The notes under the pieces are model-generated. The model had not been told where the DNA came from. It did no database searches and saw only the letters and a list, made by a program, of their open reading frames with translations. A program made the translations under genes and the position numbers. From Numida meleagris (lineage: Eukaryota; Chordata; Aves; Galliformes; Numididae), in assembly GCF_002078875.1 (NCBI RefSeq), contig NC_034410.1, positions 102,554,138-102,618,137 of the forward strand: a stretch of 64,000 nucleotides of DNA. The letters are read 5' to 3'. This document shows positions 49,266-62,149 of this stretch, one piece after another; position 1 is the first letter of the stretch; the number at the start of each line of letters is the position of its first letter.

Positions 49266-51193
49266 TTCATAAGTCCATTTTACTACGTATTTTGTGGAGA
49301 TTTTTACTGTACTGCATGGCTAGATTTTATCACCTTCAGTATATATATTTTATGGTAGTGATGCCAAGCATTTCAATGAATTGTGCAAAACTCAGACCCA
49401 CAAATGTAAAGATATCTTCAAAGATTTTTTCATAAATGAAAATAAATACAGTATATTCAACATTGTGGACAATCATTGTCTTTTACTGAGTGCACTACGC
49501 AAAATTAATAGTTATTAAAAGAAACCCTTTTGTGCAAGCATCTTATATTTCCAGGGCTTAGGTGCAGCTGAAACATGGTTATTTATCTGTCCATTATCAA
49601 CACCTTTGACAAAAGAGCCAATTTCTCAGGTATGTCTCCTCTTTTCATCAGGCTGGTATTATATGGGGGGCACTAAAAAATGTGAGAAAGTGAAAAAGGT
49701 TATTTTCCAAATAATTTTCCCCAACTGCTATAATGATGCTTTCATCCTTGTTTGGAGTTTCTTTCCTACATGTCCACTGTAAGAGCTTGGAGTTGCTTTA
49801 ACTGCACTGGGCCTATGCAGTGCTACCCTCCCCAGCTGTATGTTTCCAATGTTTTCTTCCCTGTGCGACTGCTTCCTCTCATGGTCACATATAGTGAGCC
49901 CAGGTAGGTCTGGAGCTGGATGAAAACCAGTCACAGGTTTCTAGTGGGATGAGGAAGGGCTAAGATGTTTCCACAGCCTGTTTGTATAGAATCTCTGTGC
50001 CTGTGGGCCCCAGTGGAGGTAACAATGAGAGACTGATGGGACAGTCTAGTGAGGGGAGGGGAACCTATATGTAGCTGTGGTTGCTGCTGCCCTCCAAAAC
50101 GTGCCTTACCAAAATCTGGTAGGAATGTAGAAAACGGGGCCCTGCAAAACTTTTCTCTTGAGAGGATCCCTGAGCCAAAGTAGAACCCCATCATTGTCTG
50201 AAATCCTGTTCTGCAATTCAGTGATCTGCAAAGAATTCTGAAATGGGAACCAAGGGTAGGGTAGGAAAAGTTTAACTTTTTTTTCTTTTTATCTTGGACT
50301 CCTTAAGGGGTGTGAGAAAAATGATTTACCATGTGGTTGGCTCCCAGCGGGGAACATTAATGGCACAACTTTCTAGATACACAATTCAAGGGTCTTTTCT
50401 GTTTCTGGCCTATCAATAAAAGTGTCACCAGTCTGCAGCCATCTCCTCATTAAGACATTTGGCACTTCCATCTTGGGCAGAGGTGGATCTTGGCCAGCTG
50501 ACAGGAAGGGCAGCTGTAAGCAGCACAGGAGGGACAACAGAGGAGTACCAAGTGGGATCAACAACCACAAAGCACGCTAGAGAAAGCTGGCCTGTTTAGA
50601 GAAGAGACATGGCACAGAAATTTGGAAACTCTCAGAATGAATGCTATTTTTACCAAAGTACTAGCAGGAGTCTTATAAGGCAAAGAGCTCTGTGGTAATG
50701 CATCATATCATACTCAGTAGGTGTGATCCCATCTATGGCCTCTAACTCTGCTTCCAGTTAGTTTGATACAGCACTTCCAGTTCCACCTGGCTTATCTAAC
50801 TGAGGAAGTTTAGTATTTCACTTCTTACTTCCCTGTGATGGTCACTTGCAGATGAGACTTCAGGTGGATCTACACACACTGCTTTCCCTAGAGAGATCAC
50901 AGAGCAGGACCTGAGCAAAGGACCTTATCAAAGTGCAACATGAGACATCTCCATAAACATAAAAAGCCATGAATAAGTATCTCCTGGAAGCTGGATACAA
51001 AAAGGGAGCAGTTCATTGTGCTCCAAAATTAAACAGAAAGGTGGCATCAGGCATGGCTGACCATGGAAAAGTAGAGGATGTACGGATAAACTAACAGGTT
51101 GACCAGGGAAGCTGGCAAAGCAAGGAAAGATAGCAACAAATAAACTAAGCAGGTAAATGACCATTATTTTCACATAGGGATGCAGCTACCTTG

Positions 51194-51242
51194 GTTTTTT
51201 TTTTGTTTTTTTTTTTTGTGTGTGTGTGTGTGTGTGTATGTG
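51194..51242. repeat. Poly-T tract joined to (TG)n microsatellite
   Basis: T-rich run with one G (51194-51217), then ten clean TG units (51217-51236) and a short TATGTG end. It is likely polymorphic. On the minus strand it would read (CA)n followed by an A-rich run, which may be the tail of an old retroposed sequence. Confidence 0.92.
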
Positions 51243-52960
51243 CAAGCAAGCTCATTCCACTGATCAATAAACTCCCTTCTAAAGTGAGCTTAATGACTTT
51301 TATGAAACTGCCAGAGAAAAACGAAGTAGGAAACAAGGCATCCTAGCATGAAATTATATGAATGGGGTCAAAACACATTTCAGCTGTATAAAATACTGAA
51401 TATTTCTCAGGCAAAAGGCTTTCCACAGTAGGAACCAAACCTCACTCTCCACAGGCTGCATTTCAGCATTCCTTCAGCTTTCCAGTGTCTGAACACCGAT
51501 AGCTCTTCATGGAGCTGTGAGAAACTCTTCAGGAGCCAACATTTCTCCAAGTATTGGCTGGAGGTTGGATCCCTTCTGGTTCTCATAGAGATACACAAAG
51601 TGATGGAAAGAAAAATGTCTTCCTGTGGAAGACTTGACTGCATTGTGGAGAGGGAAAGGACATAAGACAGGAGCAAACCATATAGCAGGGCATGGATGGA
51701 GAGAAGTGCAGGCTGTATTCCTCCCCAAGGCAATGAGTTTTCCTGGACACTCCACAACCAGCATCCTCAGCCTCCAGTCATGCATCTGCATCCATATCTG
51801 CTTGCCTTACAATAGACAGAAGCCCCAGAGCAGTCTACCCACCAATTACAGACCAGCCCACATCTTCCCCAGCACCATCTCCACCACAGCTCCTCACTGG
51901 AAGGTCTCTGTGTGGATGTTTCCAGTCAGGGCTCTGAGCTCTTCTCCCACAACAGCTAATGCACATCTACCTCTGATGAGGCAAGAGTCAGGTCTTCTTT
52001 CCCTTGCACTTTGGAATCCTCAGGGACTTTTCTGTCCAAAGTATTTTTCCTTCTGCTCCACCCTGTTATTTTTCTTGACTTGGTTTTTGTTCGTTTTTTT
52101 TTTTAATTTTTTTTTCCCTTCAAATCTATCCAGCCTTCTCCTTATTCTGAGCCTTTGTTTTCTCTCTTCACACTCGTACACTTGAGGCCAGACCTGCTGA
52201 GATACTGACTTTTGCTTTGACAATATGGTTCGCTTTTTATTTAAGACTCTGTGTTATGGGTCAATGCTAGTACACCCAAGATGATAAAGCCTCTGTTCTG
52301 AGCTTATGGCATAGAGCTGCAATGTCCAATTGAGGTTGCACAAAAGGCCATCAAGTTTGTGGTTTTATCTTGTTTTCACTGGTTAAAGGGCTTTTTATTT
52401 CCTGTTTTGTGCAAAGTTAGCAAAGCACAAGTTTGACAGCTTGACTTCTCTGTAAACTGTTTATCTGCAGCTCCAGTAAGAGTTTTCAGTGCATTAGCTA
52501 ATGCAATACAACTTCTTCCAAGAAGTTTGCAGGGGTCAGGTGATTAACCTGTGTATTTTATAGAACATTTAAAGACACTGTGGTCTGAGGCCTCATGAAA
52601 TCATGAAACTACCACGCAGCGGTGAACTATGGGTTGAAGCACAGTGCTGAAATATTGCTGCATTAGAAACAGGAGGAAATTGTGTGAAATTTCCCTTTCT
52701 GATCCGCACAGCTGATGAAAGCTCTGCAGAGCAGCTTCCTATCTCATTTTCCACAGGCAGAGCTCACGTTAGGTCACGTTCAGCATCTTTCCAGAAGGCA
52801 GAAATTGTCCTGCTGAGCCCTGCTCCACTTTCACCATCCAGTTGGAAGAAATCACACCTGCGCTCAGCAGCAAGAGACAAGTACTTCTGCATTGCAAGGC
52901 CTTAAGCTGGCAGGGCACTCTCAGGGCCTCCTGTCTGGCCCGGAGGCTGCACCTTCTTTC

Positions 52961-53316
52961 TGGGATTGTTCAGTCTGGAGAAGAGGAGGCTCAGGGGAGA
53001 CCTTATCTCACTATACAACTCTCTGAGAAGAAGGTTGTGAGGAGGTGGCGGGTCAGCCTCTTCTCCCAGGTAATGGTGATAACACAAGAGGGAACAGCCT
53101 TAAGTTGCACAAGATGAGGTTCAGGTTGGATATTAGGAGCACCTTCTCAGAAAGAGTGGTGAGGCACTGGAACGGGCTGCCCAGGGCGTTGTTCAAGAAA
53201 CGTGTAGATGTGGCACTGAGGACATGGGTTAGTGGGCATAGTGGAGATGGATTGGTTGGACTAGACAATCTTAGAGGTCTTTTCCAACCTTAATGATTTT
53301 ATGATTCTGTGATTCT
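52961..53316 (+). mobile_element. CR1 LINE 3' fragment
   Basis: Plus-strand CR1 from tgggattgttcagtctggag through gaggctcaggggagacctta, gatgaggttcaggttggata and ggcactggaacgggctgccc to the tail ttatgattctgtgattctc. A short deletion relative to the copy at 45864-46788 removes the segment between 'ctgcccaggg' and 'ttcaagaaacg' (near 53185). 5'-truncated and not coding. Confidence 0.96.
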
Positions 53317-53821
53317 CTCCTGCCTTTCCCTGGCAGTATCTGCCTTCTCTGGGGAGCCCAAGCCTCCCAGAGGTTCTCCCTTGCAGGCTGAGTTTCTGCA
53401 TCACAGCTTTCTCTAGGAGCTGCAGGCAAGCTCTGCAGGGGCTCCAAGCTGATGGGAAGCCAGGCAGCCAAACTCACACAGTAACCCTGCTTTTTTAATC
53501 TCTGACTTATCTCAGCATCATAGCCCTTGAAAAGGCATCCAGACATCTCCTGTGCCACACAGCCTTTCAAATGCCTGGCTGTAACTGACGCTGGCATGCA
53601 CTGGTGGCAAATGAGGTAATGTGTTGGAGGCTGGAAAGTGCCCATGGCATGCAGAGGGCTCTACAGCACCTTCTCCCATTAGGAGTGCTTTGGAATGCCA
53701 CTGTGGCCAGGGGACAGCTGCCAGAAGTAGGACTGCAAGGCCTGCTGCAGTACACTCCAGACATATGGTTGCTATCAGGAGTAGGGCGGTGTAAATAATT
53801 CTTTCATTCCCCAAACCAGAA

Positions 53822-53849
53822 GGAAAAAAAAAAAAAAGAAGAAGAAAAA
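53822..53849. repeat. A-rich simple sequence
   Basis: Fourteen or so A residues followed by GAAGAAG and another A-run. No retroposed body recognised. Confidence 0.8.
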
Positions 53850-55739
53850 ATATTTGATTCAGATCAGACTGAAACAATTTTTTTGCTAGCCAAATGAAAA
53901 GCGGAGAAAAGCATAGTATCAGGCATCAAGAAACATTTTAGTGCCTTTTGGGTAAGATCCAGAAAGACAGATATTTTCCACCTGTAAATAATTCAGGAGA
54001 AGAAAAAAGCCATTGCAACTCACTTTTTCCAGCAAGACCATGAAGTCAATTAGGAGAAGCTGTATAGTATTGTAGCCCAAGAGTAAGGAAGAGTGTAGGG
54101 CCAAGTCAGATGAGTAGCACACATTAATGTTCTGGCATTTTCATGTGTGTTGTGTGTCCAAACTGCTTTTTACCATCCTCTTAGCATGGCCAACAGTGAC
54201 TGTGCTGGGTACAAGTGCAGAAGCCCACCTACAATGAGTAGCTCCCAGGACTGAGTCTGAAATCATCATTTGAAATTCCTTGGCCCCTTCTCCCCCACAA
54301 GCACTGGAAGTTTAACCCTTCTGCCATTTCCAGATGTCAGTCAGGATGGTTATGTTTTCTCTTCTCTGTCCAGGCCCTTCAGAGCCATTCAATCTGCCTT
54401 CAGAAGGGACTGTATATCTGCCAAGGGAAAGTGAGTACTTTGCAGTGCTAATGGGGTGGATGCTGTGGGCAAAACAATCTGAGCCATTGCAGTTGTAAGT
54501 CAAACCACTCTGGACCACACCACAAAACTTTTTCTTCCAGTCAGCTGAGCTACCATGAATGTGTGCCCTGGTACCACTTTCCAGCATCTTCTGGTAAAAC
54601 TGGAGCTAGTGTGACCACCTACATACCTCTCATTATATTTCTGTAGCATTTTACTGCAGCTGTTACTATGCTGTTCATGGCTATCAGAAAGATTTTAATA
54701 AAGCTCAGTCACCATGCAGCTCTCCCCACATCCTGAAAACACACATTTTTGGGGGAAGAAAACAAAGACCAAAGGATATTACCATCAAAAAAAGAGAATT
54801 GTATTGGAAGGACAATGGGTAAATAAAAATTTGTTATTTAAGTGTGGTGACAAATATACCTAGTGTGAGAGATGAGATACATCAAATAGGAAAAGACTTG
54901 CATTTGAGTCTTGCAACTTGACTTATTTTCTAAAATAAGAGAGCACCAAACAAAATGTTGAAAAAGACTTGGTATCATCAACTTGTAAGGAGGATGGTTA
55001 TATCAGTAGACCATTAGAATCTTATATAAATATATACTTTTCATAATAGTGCAGACACAGAAAACCTTTAAATTTCTAGAAAGCCCGAAAAATGAGCAGA
55101 GTTCCTAGATACATCCATTAAGATGCACTGAATGTGGCATGATACAAAGGCCAACATAATTTGAACCCATTATGTGTAGATCTAGAGTGTATTAGACTTA
55201 TATTTCCCTAATATTGCATGCTTTGAAATGAAGTTACTTCATCTGAAGTAGTCAGTGGTTGTAGAAAGCATTTCAAGGGAATGAGTTTCAATTGTAAAAG
55301 CCCACTTCAAGCATTATTCTAAAAATTATTCCATTGATCCTTCTGAGGAAAAAAATACCCATTTGCTTTATGTTCAGGTTAGTTGTTTGTTGGTTTGGTG
55401 GTTTTTTTTAAATCAGACCTCAGAGGAAAAATGTTTCCACGCTTAAATGATTCCAGGTTTTTAGTGGCCCCACCCACTTCTACCCTACGGTGGGGAAAAG
55501 TCATTATTCCTCCTTAGCTGATCAGGAAATTGGAGAATGGAAAGATCCTATGTGCAACTCACTTTGCACTGAAAATGGTGGAAATCCCTAATTTCCATGG
55601 ATGATTGAAGTCACTGGCCAGCAGCACAGAGGGAGAAGGAAAAAGAGCCTAACAGAGCGCTATTTCATTTGTTTCTGCAGCCTCAAAACCTGCACCTTTT
55701 TCTTCATTCTGGTGCTATTCCTTCATATGGTACAGAACT

Positions 55740-55800
55740 GGAATTTCCTTTGTTTTTCTTTGTTTGTTTTATTTGCTGTTGTTGTTGTTTGTTGGGGCTG
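55740..55800. repeat. TTTG/TTG-rich simple sequence
   Basis: Imperfect (TTTG) then (TTG)n units, clearest at about 55775-55790. Possibly a decayed minus-strand tail. Confidence 0.7.
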
Positions 55801-58800
55801 TGTTGCTTCTTTTTCACTTTTTTAATGCCTGATCTTTAGCCATCAGCAGCTTTTGTCCTTCGGGTCCAGTCCTGTACTACTGGATTTGATGACTGATATA
55901 TCACTGAGGAGACGAAGTTTCACGGGAGTCAGACAGAGATCCAAAACCAAATAGATACAAAGGGTCGACAAAGAAAAGCAAGCATGAACAGAAAGGCAAG
56001 GGTTAAAACAAATAAAACTGATGTGAGTTGTATTATATGGTGAGTGAATCATATGGATTATGGACTGAGGACTACATAATTAAACATGTAAGGTATCAAG
56101 GTAAAGTACCAGAATACATAAAGAGGATAATTTCTTTAGTCAGCAAATGGGCAATAACAGGAAAGAATTTTTGTCTTGGGATAGTGAGCAGTTGTATAAA
56201 CATATGATGCAAAGGCTTTTTCAAATAGACATAACATTGCCATATGTTCCATCAAAAAACTGCAGAGGGACTTGGGAAAATCAGAATGATTTAAGAGGGA
56301 CTATACACATCTCTGCCACCGCTTGGTTAGCTGAACACAGGCAGCCAAAGGTAAGGAGTGCTGTTAAACAAGGACATGTTAAGAGACCAGAGTGTGCCCC
56401 GGAGATCCCTGCACTGAGATAATGAAAGCTCTCAAATGTCACCACAGAACTGCAGCTCTTCTTAAAACGTGGCAGAAAGACTGTGCTTTCTCTAGGTGCT
56501 GGGAGCTGACATTGCATGTGGGATGGCTCTTCCCAACAGACACGAGAAGCCCATTAAAGTGGCTGCTTGTGATTGGAATTATAGTTATTGCGGCAGCTGA
56601 GACAAATCGAGGTGCACACTGATTTGCAGAAAGGAGGGATGATGGGTTGAAGGTCCAGGGAACAAATGCACTGCACTTGCTGCATCTTGAAGCATAAGTA
56701 AAAACAAAGGAGAGAGCCCAAATAATAAGCTTACACTGTTGTCCCCTACTCTCAGGGGGAACACTGTCTCACAGTCCTTGACTGGATTTGCCAAGATCTT
56801 ACTTAAAATGATGAAGAATTTGCCCCCTCTGTTCCTCCAGCATGGGCAGGAACAGCAGACCCAAGTATCCAAACGTTTTCTGAGCAAAATGAAAAAGACT
56901 GGGTCCAGACTGAGGCCTGGCTTTGAGCATGACCTCTCTGTCAGAAAGCCTCGGCTTTACCCACGTGCAGCATACTCCATTACCCAAGATGTGTGCTCTC
57001 TGATTCTTCTCTAATAGGTGCGTGCATGCAGCATCCCAAATCCTTGGGAGTAATTTTACGTTTCAGAGGGACTATTAACATCAAAAAAAGAAAAATCAGG
57101 ATTTTCCTCTTTTTCTGAACATATATTATACCTGTAAAGGCCAGGCTAGCTAACAGGTGGCACTGACAGAACACACTCCAAAGACAGCTGTGGGAGAAAC
57201 AGTCTGCAGCACCGAACAAAAGTTACCCATTTGGGGAAACATTTTTTTCCCCTGTACTGAAACATTAATTGATTCTTTTATATTCAGAAGCTTTTTTCAC
57301 TTATCCCAGACACTTAACAGAAAAAATAAAAAAGAAATAATGAGGAGTTTTGGTGTAAAAACACATTTCACCATAAAACAGGTTGATTAACTTGCAGACT
57401 TTAAAAAATTAATGTCCAATGGAAGGAACTGCTGACTGTTTAAATTAGATCTGCTTATTACAGCACTACAACAGAAACTAAATTAATTTTAAGCTTCAGA
57501 ATGAAATTTTTATTTTTAATTTTGGTGGGTTGTAGAAGTAGAGGAAGCGGATGCTTGGGAAATTAAAAGTCCTCTATTTATCATAAGCCATGCACAGTAC
57601 AGCCAGCCTTAATGCAGGTTTTTCTCGGTACTCTAAACCTCTTGGACGTTAACATAGAAATGTTGTCAGGAATTACTTTACAATTCCATACTTTCAAGAA
57701 TTTTGGTTCAGCTAAAAATATTTAGTACAACCCCCTCAAACAAAAAATCATCACAGATGTAAACGTGTTTAACCAAGACTACAGAAAAATCTCCAAGTCA
57801 GTCTGAAGTCACAGGCAAGATTTACGTACGTTCTTTAAATTAGCTTTGGTTTTCAAATAGAAAGCTTGTCAAATCATTGACACGTCACATCCAACAACTG
57901 TATGTAGATACAGAAAATACTTACCTTTAGTGACTGTTTGCAGGCAACAAAGACAGAGAAAGTTTATTCTGGCATAAACCCAGGAAAATATCAAATTTCT
58001 TCCAATTTAATTCCTTGACAGATTTTAGATGAGCAAAATTGTTTTACTGAGGATATCCATTAAGCAAAGAGTAAGAGAAAGTTACATGAAAGTATGACAG
58101 ATAATTTGTCTGCAGAGACAAGTTCCATCTCCTGTCCTCACTTTGAGCATCCCATGGCCACTGCCTTGGAGAAGGTCAGAAAAGGATTGGAGGGGAAGAG
58201 AGGGAGTACTGGGTCCCAACACAATCTCAGCAGGTGAACAAAAAAACAAAACAGAAAAACAAAGCCAGAAAAAATGAAGTGGGTGAGCAAAACAGTAGGT
58301 TAAGAGAAAATCCAGTGCCAAACAAGAAGACGCACAACTGAAAAGTCCTACATTATTTCTGATGCCTTTGATCTTTCTTACCTTCTTCTTAGGTTAAGCT
58401 AGAGCTATTGTAACTCTTACTCTTTTATATGAAAGGCCTTTCTTTTGTAATAGAGGTATAAGGCTTATGGGTATGTATTGTTGCAGGGCTGTGTGGAGTG
58501 GGTGTCATGTGGACTCTGCAAGGCTGGGGCCTCAATGACCAGTGAGCCCTTTGGACTCCTGTGCGTAACGACCACTCACCTCCACTGTCTCTCCAAGCAA
58601 AACAGAGCTTTTAAATGCTGAGTATTGAGCCTTTGCTGTGCTCCTGCCTCTGAATCATCACTAGACTTTCTTCCTTATTTTAATATTTTAAGAGGACCTG
58701 AGAGATCCCAAACACACAGTCCAAGGAGAGGCAAGCGTTGCCTTTTGTCCCCGGTCAGATTTGGCAGGGAGGGTACCTGTCACAGCTGCTTCAAGTCCTG

Positions 58801-61800
58801 CCTTCACAGGGAAGGAGATGGGTTAGATCACTCCTTACTCTCATTTATGCTCGGTCTTCTGCTGGAAGTGCCAGTAGCAGCACTAAGTGACAGCTACAGC
58901 ATGTAATTTAAGCACTGGCACGGGGATTAGAAGGAGGTCAGGTACTTCCTTCCACAGCCATCACCTAATATTAACAACTTTCATTCACTGTCTAATCAGG
59001 GCCAGATCCAAACCTGTGACTGACAGATTTTTAATTGCTAGTCTCTTAAGTCCCACCATTCTTCTCTCTCACTGGGAGGTGTTACCTTCAGCTCTTACTA
59101 TCATGATTAAGGTGAATTCTACTCTATTAAAATAAATCTACTGATGTAGATATCTGAAGTGTTACTTTATATCTTTGATTTTTTTTATTTTTTTTTAAAT
59201 GAGAATGAAAGAGATAAGACTATTGAAATACTGTGTTTTTGAAATAAAGAAAAAAAAGAATATATCTTCGTGTGAATGCATCTTCCTTTGAAATCATACT
59301 ACTCTCTCCTACTTCACTGCAAAAATAAAGAACATAAGAATGCAGGAGCAGTCTATCATGCCTCACCTCTTTTGCTTTCCAGTTTCTATTTGCTCCTTTA
59401 TTTTCCATACTTTAAAATCTCATTTAGCATTCTCTTGAGAAGGAGAGCACAAGATTACAATCTAACGATTGTAATGAGAATGGGTTACGTTTGTGCCTTT
59501 TCCCATTTTCATTACAATCTTTGTGGCAAGAGTAATGTAACAGAATTTTTAATGTCTTATATATTGCATGAACATTTTTTTTTCCGGCGAGCTCCTGCTA
59601 CGTTTCAATGGATGATGCTCTTGCGGAGCATTGCAACTTTGATCTTTTTATGGCTTGCATTACGATCACATTGGCCATTTCACCCACTTCACCAAAGTGA
59701 AAAATATTGTGATATACAGCTTGCTGCTACAAAAGCTAGTCATCTGCAGAAACCATACATACATAGAAAATGGTTTTCCTTCAAATCCCATCCGTGGCTG
59801 CGTGCAAGACACTGACATCACCAAAGCTGTGTGTTTCTCTGAATGGTACCATGGAACTTGTAGTTTGCAGAATCTGAGCAGAAGAACAGTGTTTGGTTTG
59901 CTGAAAAGTAGGAACAGCTCTTGGAAAAAAGTGTGCTTCATGTGTCTGGCATGGCAGTGACTGAAAGAGGACTGAGAGATTTCCCAAAGCGTATAAACTT
60001 TCCTTTAAATCTTCCCATACTGATCATTGTCTGAGAAAAAGAAAGGTGTTGAATGAGGATAAAATCTCAATAGACAAGGGATCAAGACAGGTTCAGTGAG
60101 AGAACCGATGGCTAAGCTATGCTATAGAAGCAACAGGCTCAAGCTAGCAGTTTGACTGTATTTATTAATTTGAGAAATGGCTAACAAAACTGATTCTTAA
60201 TACCAGAGACCGACAGGGAAAAAGAGAAGAATACTGAGATAGTTAGCTCAAGGGCAACATCCCTGAGGGGATCCGCACTGACTTTGTGTGACCAGCAAGG
60301 CTTCAAAGGGAAAGGCAGCTACAGCGGAGGAGGTGGTTCTACCTCTAAAGCTTTGCCTACCGCAGTGAGGTGAGTGTCGTTTTAGACAACACAGTCTGGT
60401 GAAAAAAAATGAGAGAAGACATTAAGGAAATGAATGGATTCAAATTTGAGCATAAAATGAAGTTTGGACCAACATAATGGTGTATACAACCTGTAGTTTG
60501 ATACAGACTAACACTATGAACTTCCAAAAAAGCATTTCAGGAGGCACATCTCCTTGCAAGATCAGAAGACAATGTCAGCATATCTCAGTGAGATAGCTTG
60601 TGCCTGACAGTTTCACATTCTTGGTTAAGAAGCTTTATTTCCTTGACGCATAGGGTAGAATCTGGCATCCTTCAGAGTAGTGCCTATGGAGACACCCACG
60701 GCTCAGCAAGGCAACGGGCGAGGGTGAATGCCATCCTTATTATAACAATATTCAGCACACAGCCTGCAGATTTTGAAATGGACAAAGCCATTCATGAAAA
60801 GACACACAAGGCTTGATTTCACACTTTACCCACTGGAATCCAGTTTTAACCCTACTGCTTGCTTGTGCAACTTCTTCTGCACTTGATATAAGCTGGGTAC
60901 ATCTACACTGAAGCTCGTTTTTTTCCCTTGGAATCTAAATTTAACACTGCAGACCCTGAGGATAAAACCAGTTGAGCCCTTTAGAGGGAAAATGTTCATC
61001 CTCTTTATCAGAGTGGCTTTCCCGGTGGCTTTCGTTTCAGCGAGAAGAGTGTCTGGGATAATTGCTCTTTCCACAGAGGATCAATACTGTGTAATTAATC
61101 AAGATGAAATCATTCTTTGCACTTCTCCAGGTTTCATCCTTGAGACATATTCTCAGATTTGCTGGCTCCTGGAGATAGCAACAAGCTCCTACCGCACAAC
61201 GCCAAAACACCCTGGAGGCAAAATCATCACAATCCAGCTGTCCAGAGCCTCACCTGACATATCTTAATAGAAGAAAAGAGACAAAGCCCAGATGCCTCTT
61301 TATTAGGATCGTCCTCTCTCTGCAGAGACAACAAGGCCTCAAAATCTACCATCATCAGCATAATATTGGCATTGAGGGACATTGTTCCCTCCAAGGAATC
61401 ATGCCACCCAACTTGCAGTGATTATAAAGCAGAAGCATGCACTGTGGAAATGCACCCAGCAGAACCCCACATCACAGTGATAATAATTCAGCTAACGTTT
61501 CTGTGGTTTGCACAGTTTGCTTAGCTGTGACTGATCACATGTATCTTACATTCATGTTTCATTCCTTTTACAACACAAGCATATATTTTAATCCAGTGAT
61601 TTAAGTGAAATGGCATAGGAAGCCTTTTTTAAATTAAAAAAAAACTTTATTGGAATAATCAAAACGTGAAAATTTAATATTAAAGTCATTTTCATCTCCA
61701 GCAGGTCAGATTTTTTTTGAAATTCAAAATGCCAGAGGGGAAAAACAAATGAAAAGACTATTGAATCAGTTCTAATGGATTTAAGACAAAATGAAACATT

Positions 61801-62149
61801 TCAAGCACTTTGTTTGACCTGGAAATGTTCCTTTTAATATATATGGTTCTATGTTTCGTCCTAATTTGGACTGAAAATGCAGGAATTTGTCACAGTCAAA
61901 TTTCAATCATCTCTACTTATGTGTAAGATTCTTCTCGCCTGTCAGGCTCTCTATTCCTCTCTACTAAGCACAGTCAAGACAAAACATCTTCTAAAAAGGT
62001 TGCCGGCCATTCTGGCATCACTGAAATTAAGTAGCTGGTGAAGACAATTATAAATAATATATCCAGTTGTGTTTATTACAGAAAGATATTAAAAGAATGA
62101 CTGGAATTTTCCATTGGTTTGGGTAAGCAATGAAGACATTTTAGGAGAC

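Larger units (their letters stand above)
47793..52960. other. Unique sequence, no gene seen
   Basis: No exon can be supported. 48330-49265 shows fewer stops than expected in one plus frame (listed separately). The 186-codon plus frame at 51625-52185 is partly a product of T-rich sequence (Phe/Leu-rich C-terminal third) and is not considered a gene. A T-run with (TG)n lies at 51194-51242. Confidence 0.55.
53317..62149. other. Unique AT-rich sequence, no gene seen
   Basis: No exon, RNA gene or CR1 copy is recognised in about 8.8 kb. Items seen are an A-rich run (53822-53849), a T/TTG-rich patch (55740-55800) and a repeat-free AT-rich part at 61480-61920. The plus frame 59276-59815 (179 codons) and minus frame 53877-53518 (119 codons) lack any recognisable domain. 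Confidence 0.55.

Noticed and set aside
51625..52185. 186-codon plus-strand open frame, the longest in the window
   Set aside because: Its last third is Phe/Leu-rich because it reads through T-rich DNA, no domain is recognisable, and no splice or promoter context supports it.
59276..59815. 179-codon plus-strand open frame
   Set aside because: No domain, poly-T-derived residues in the middle and no coding-like composition.
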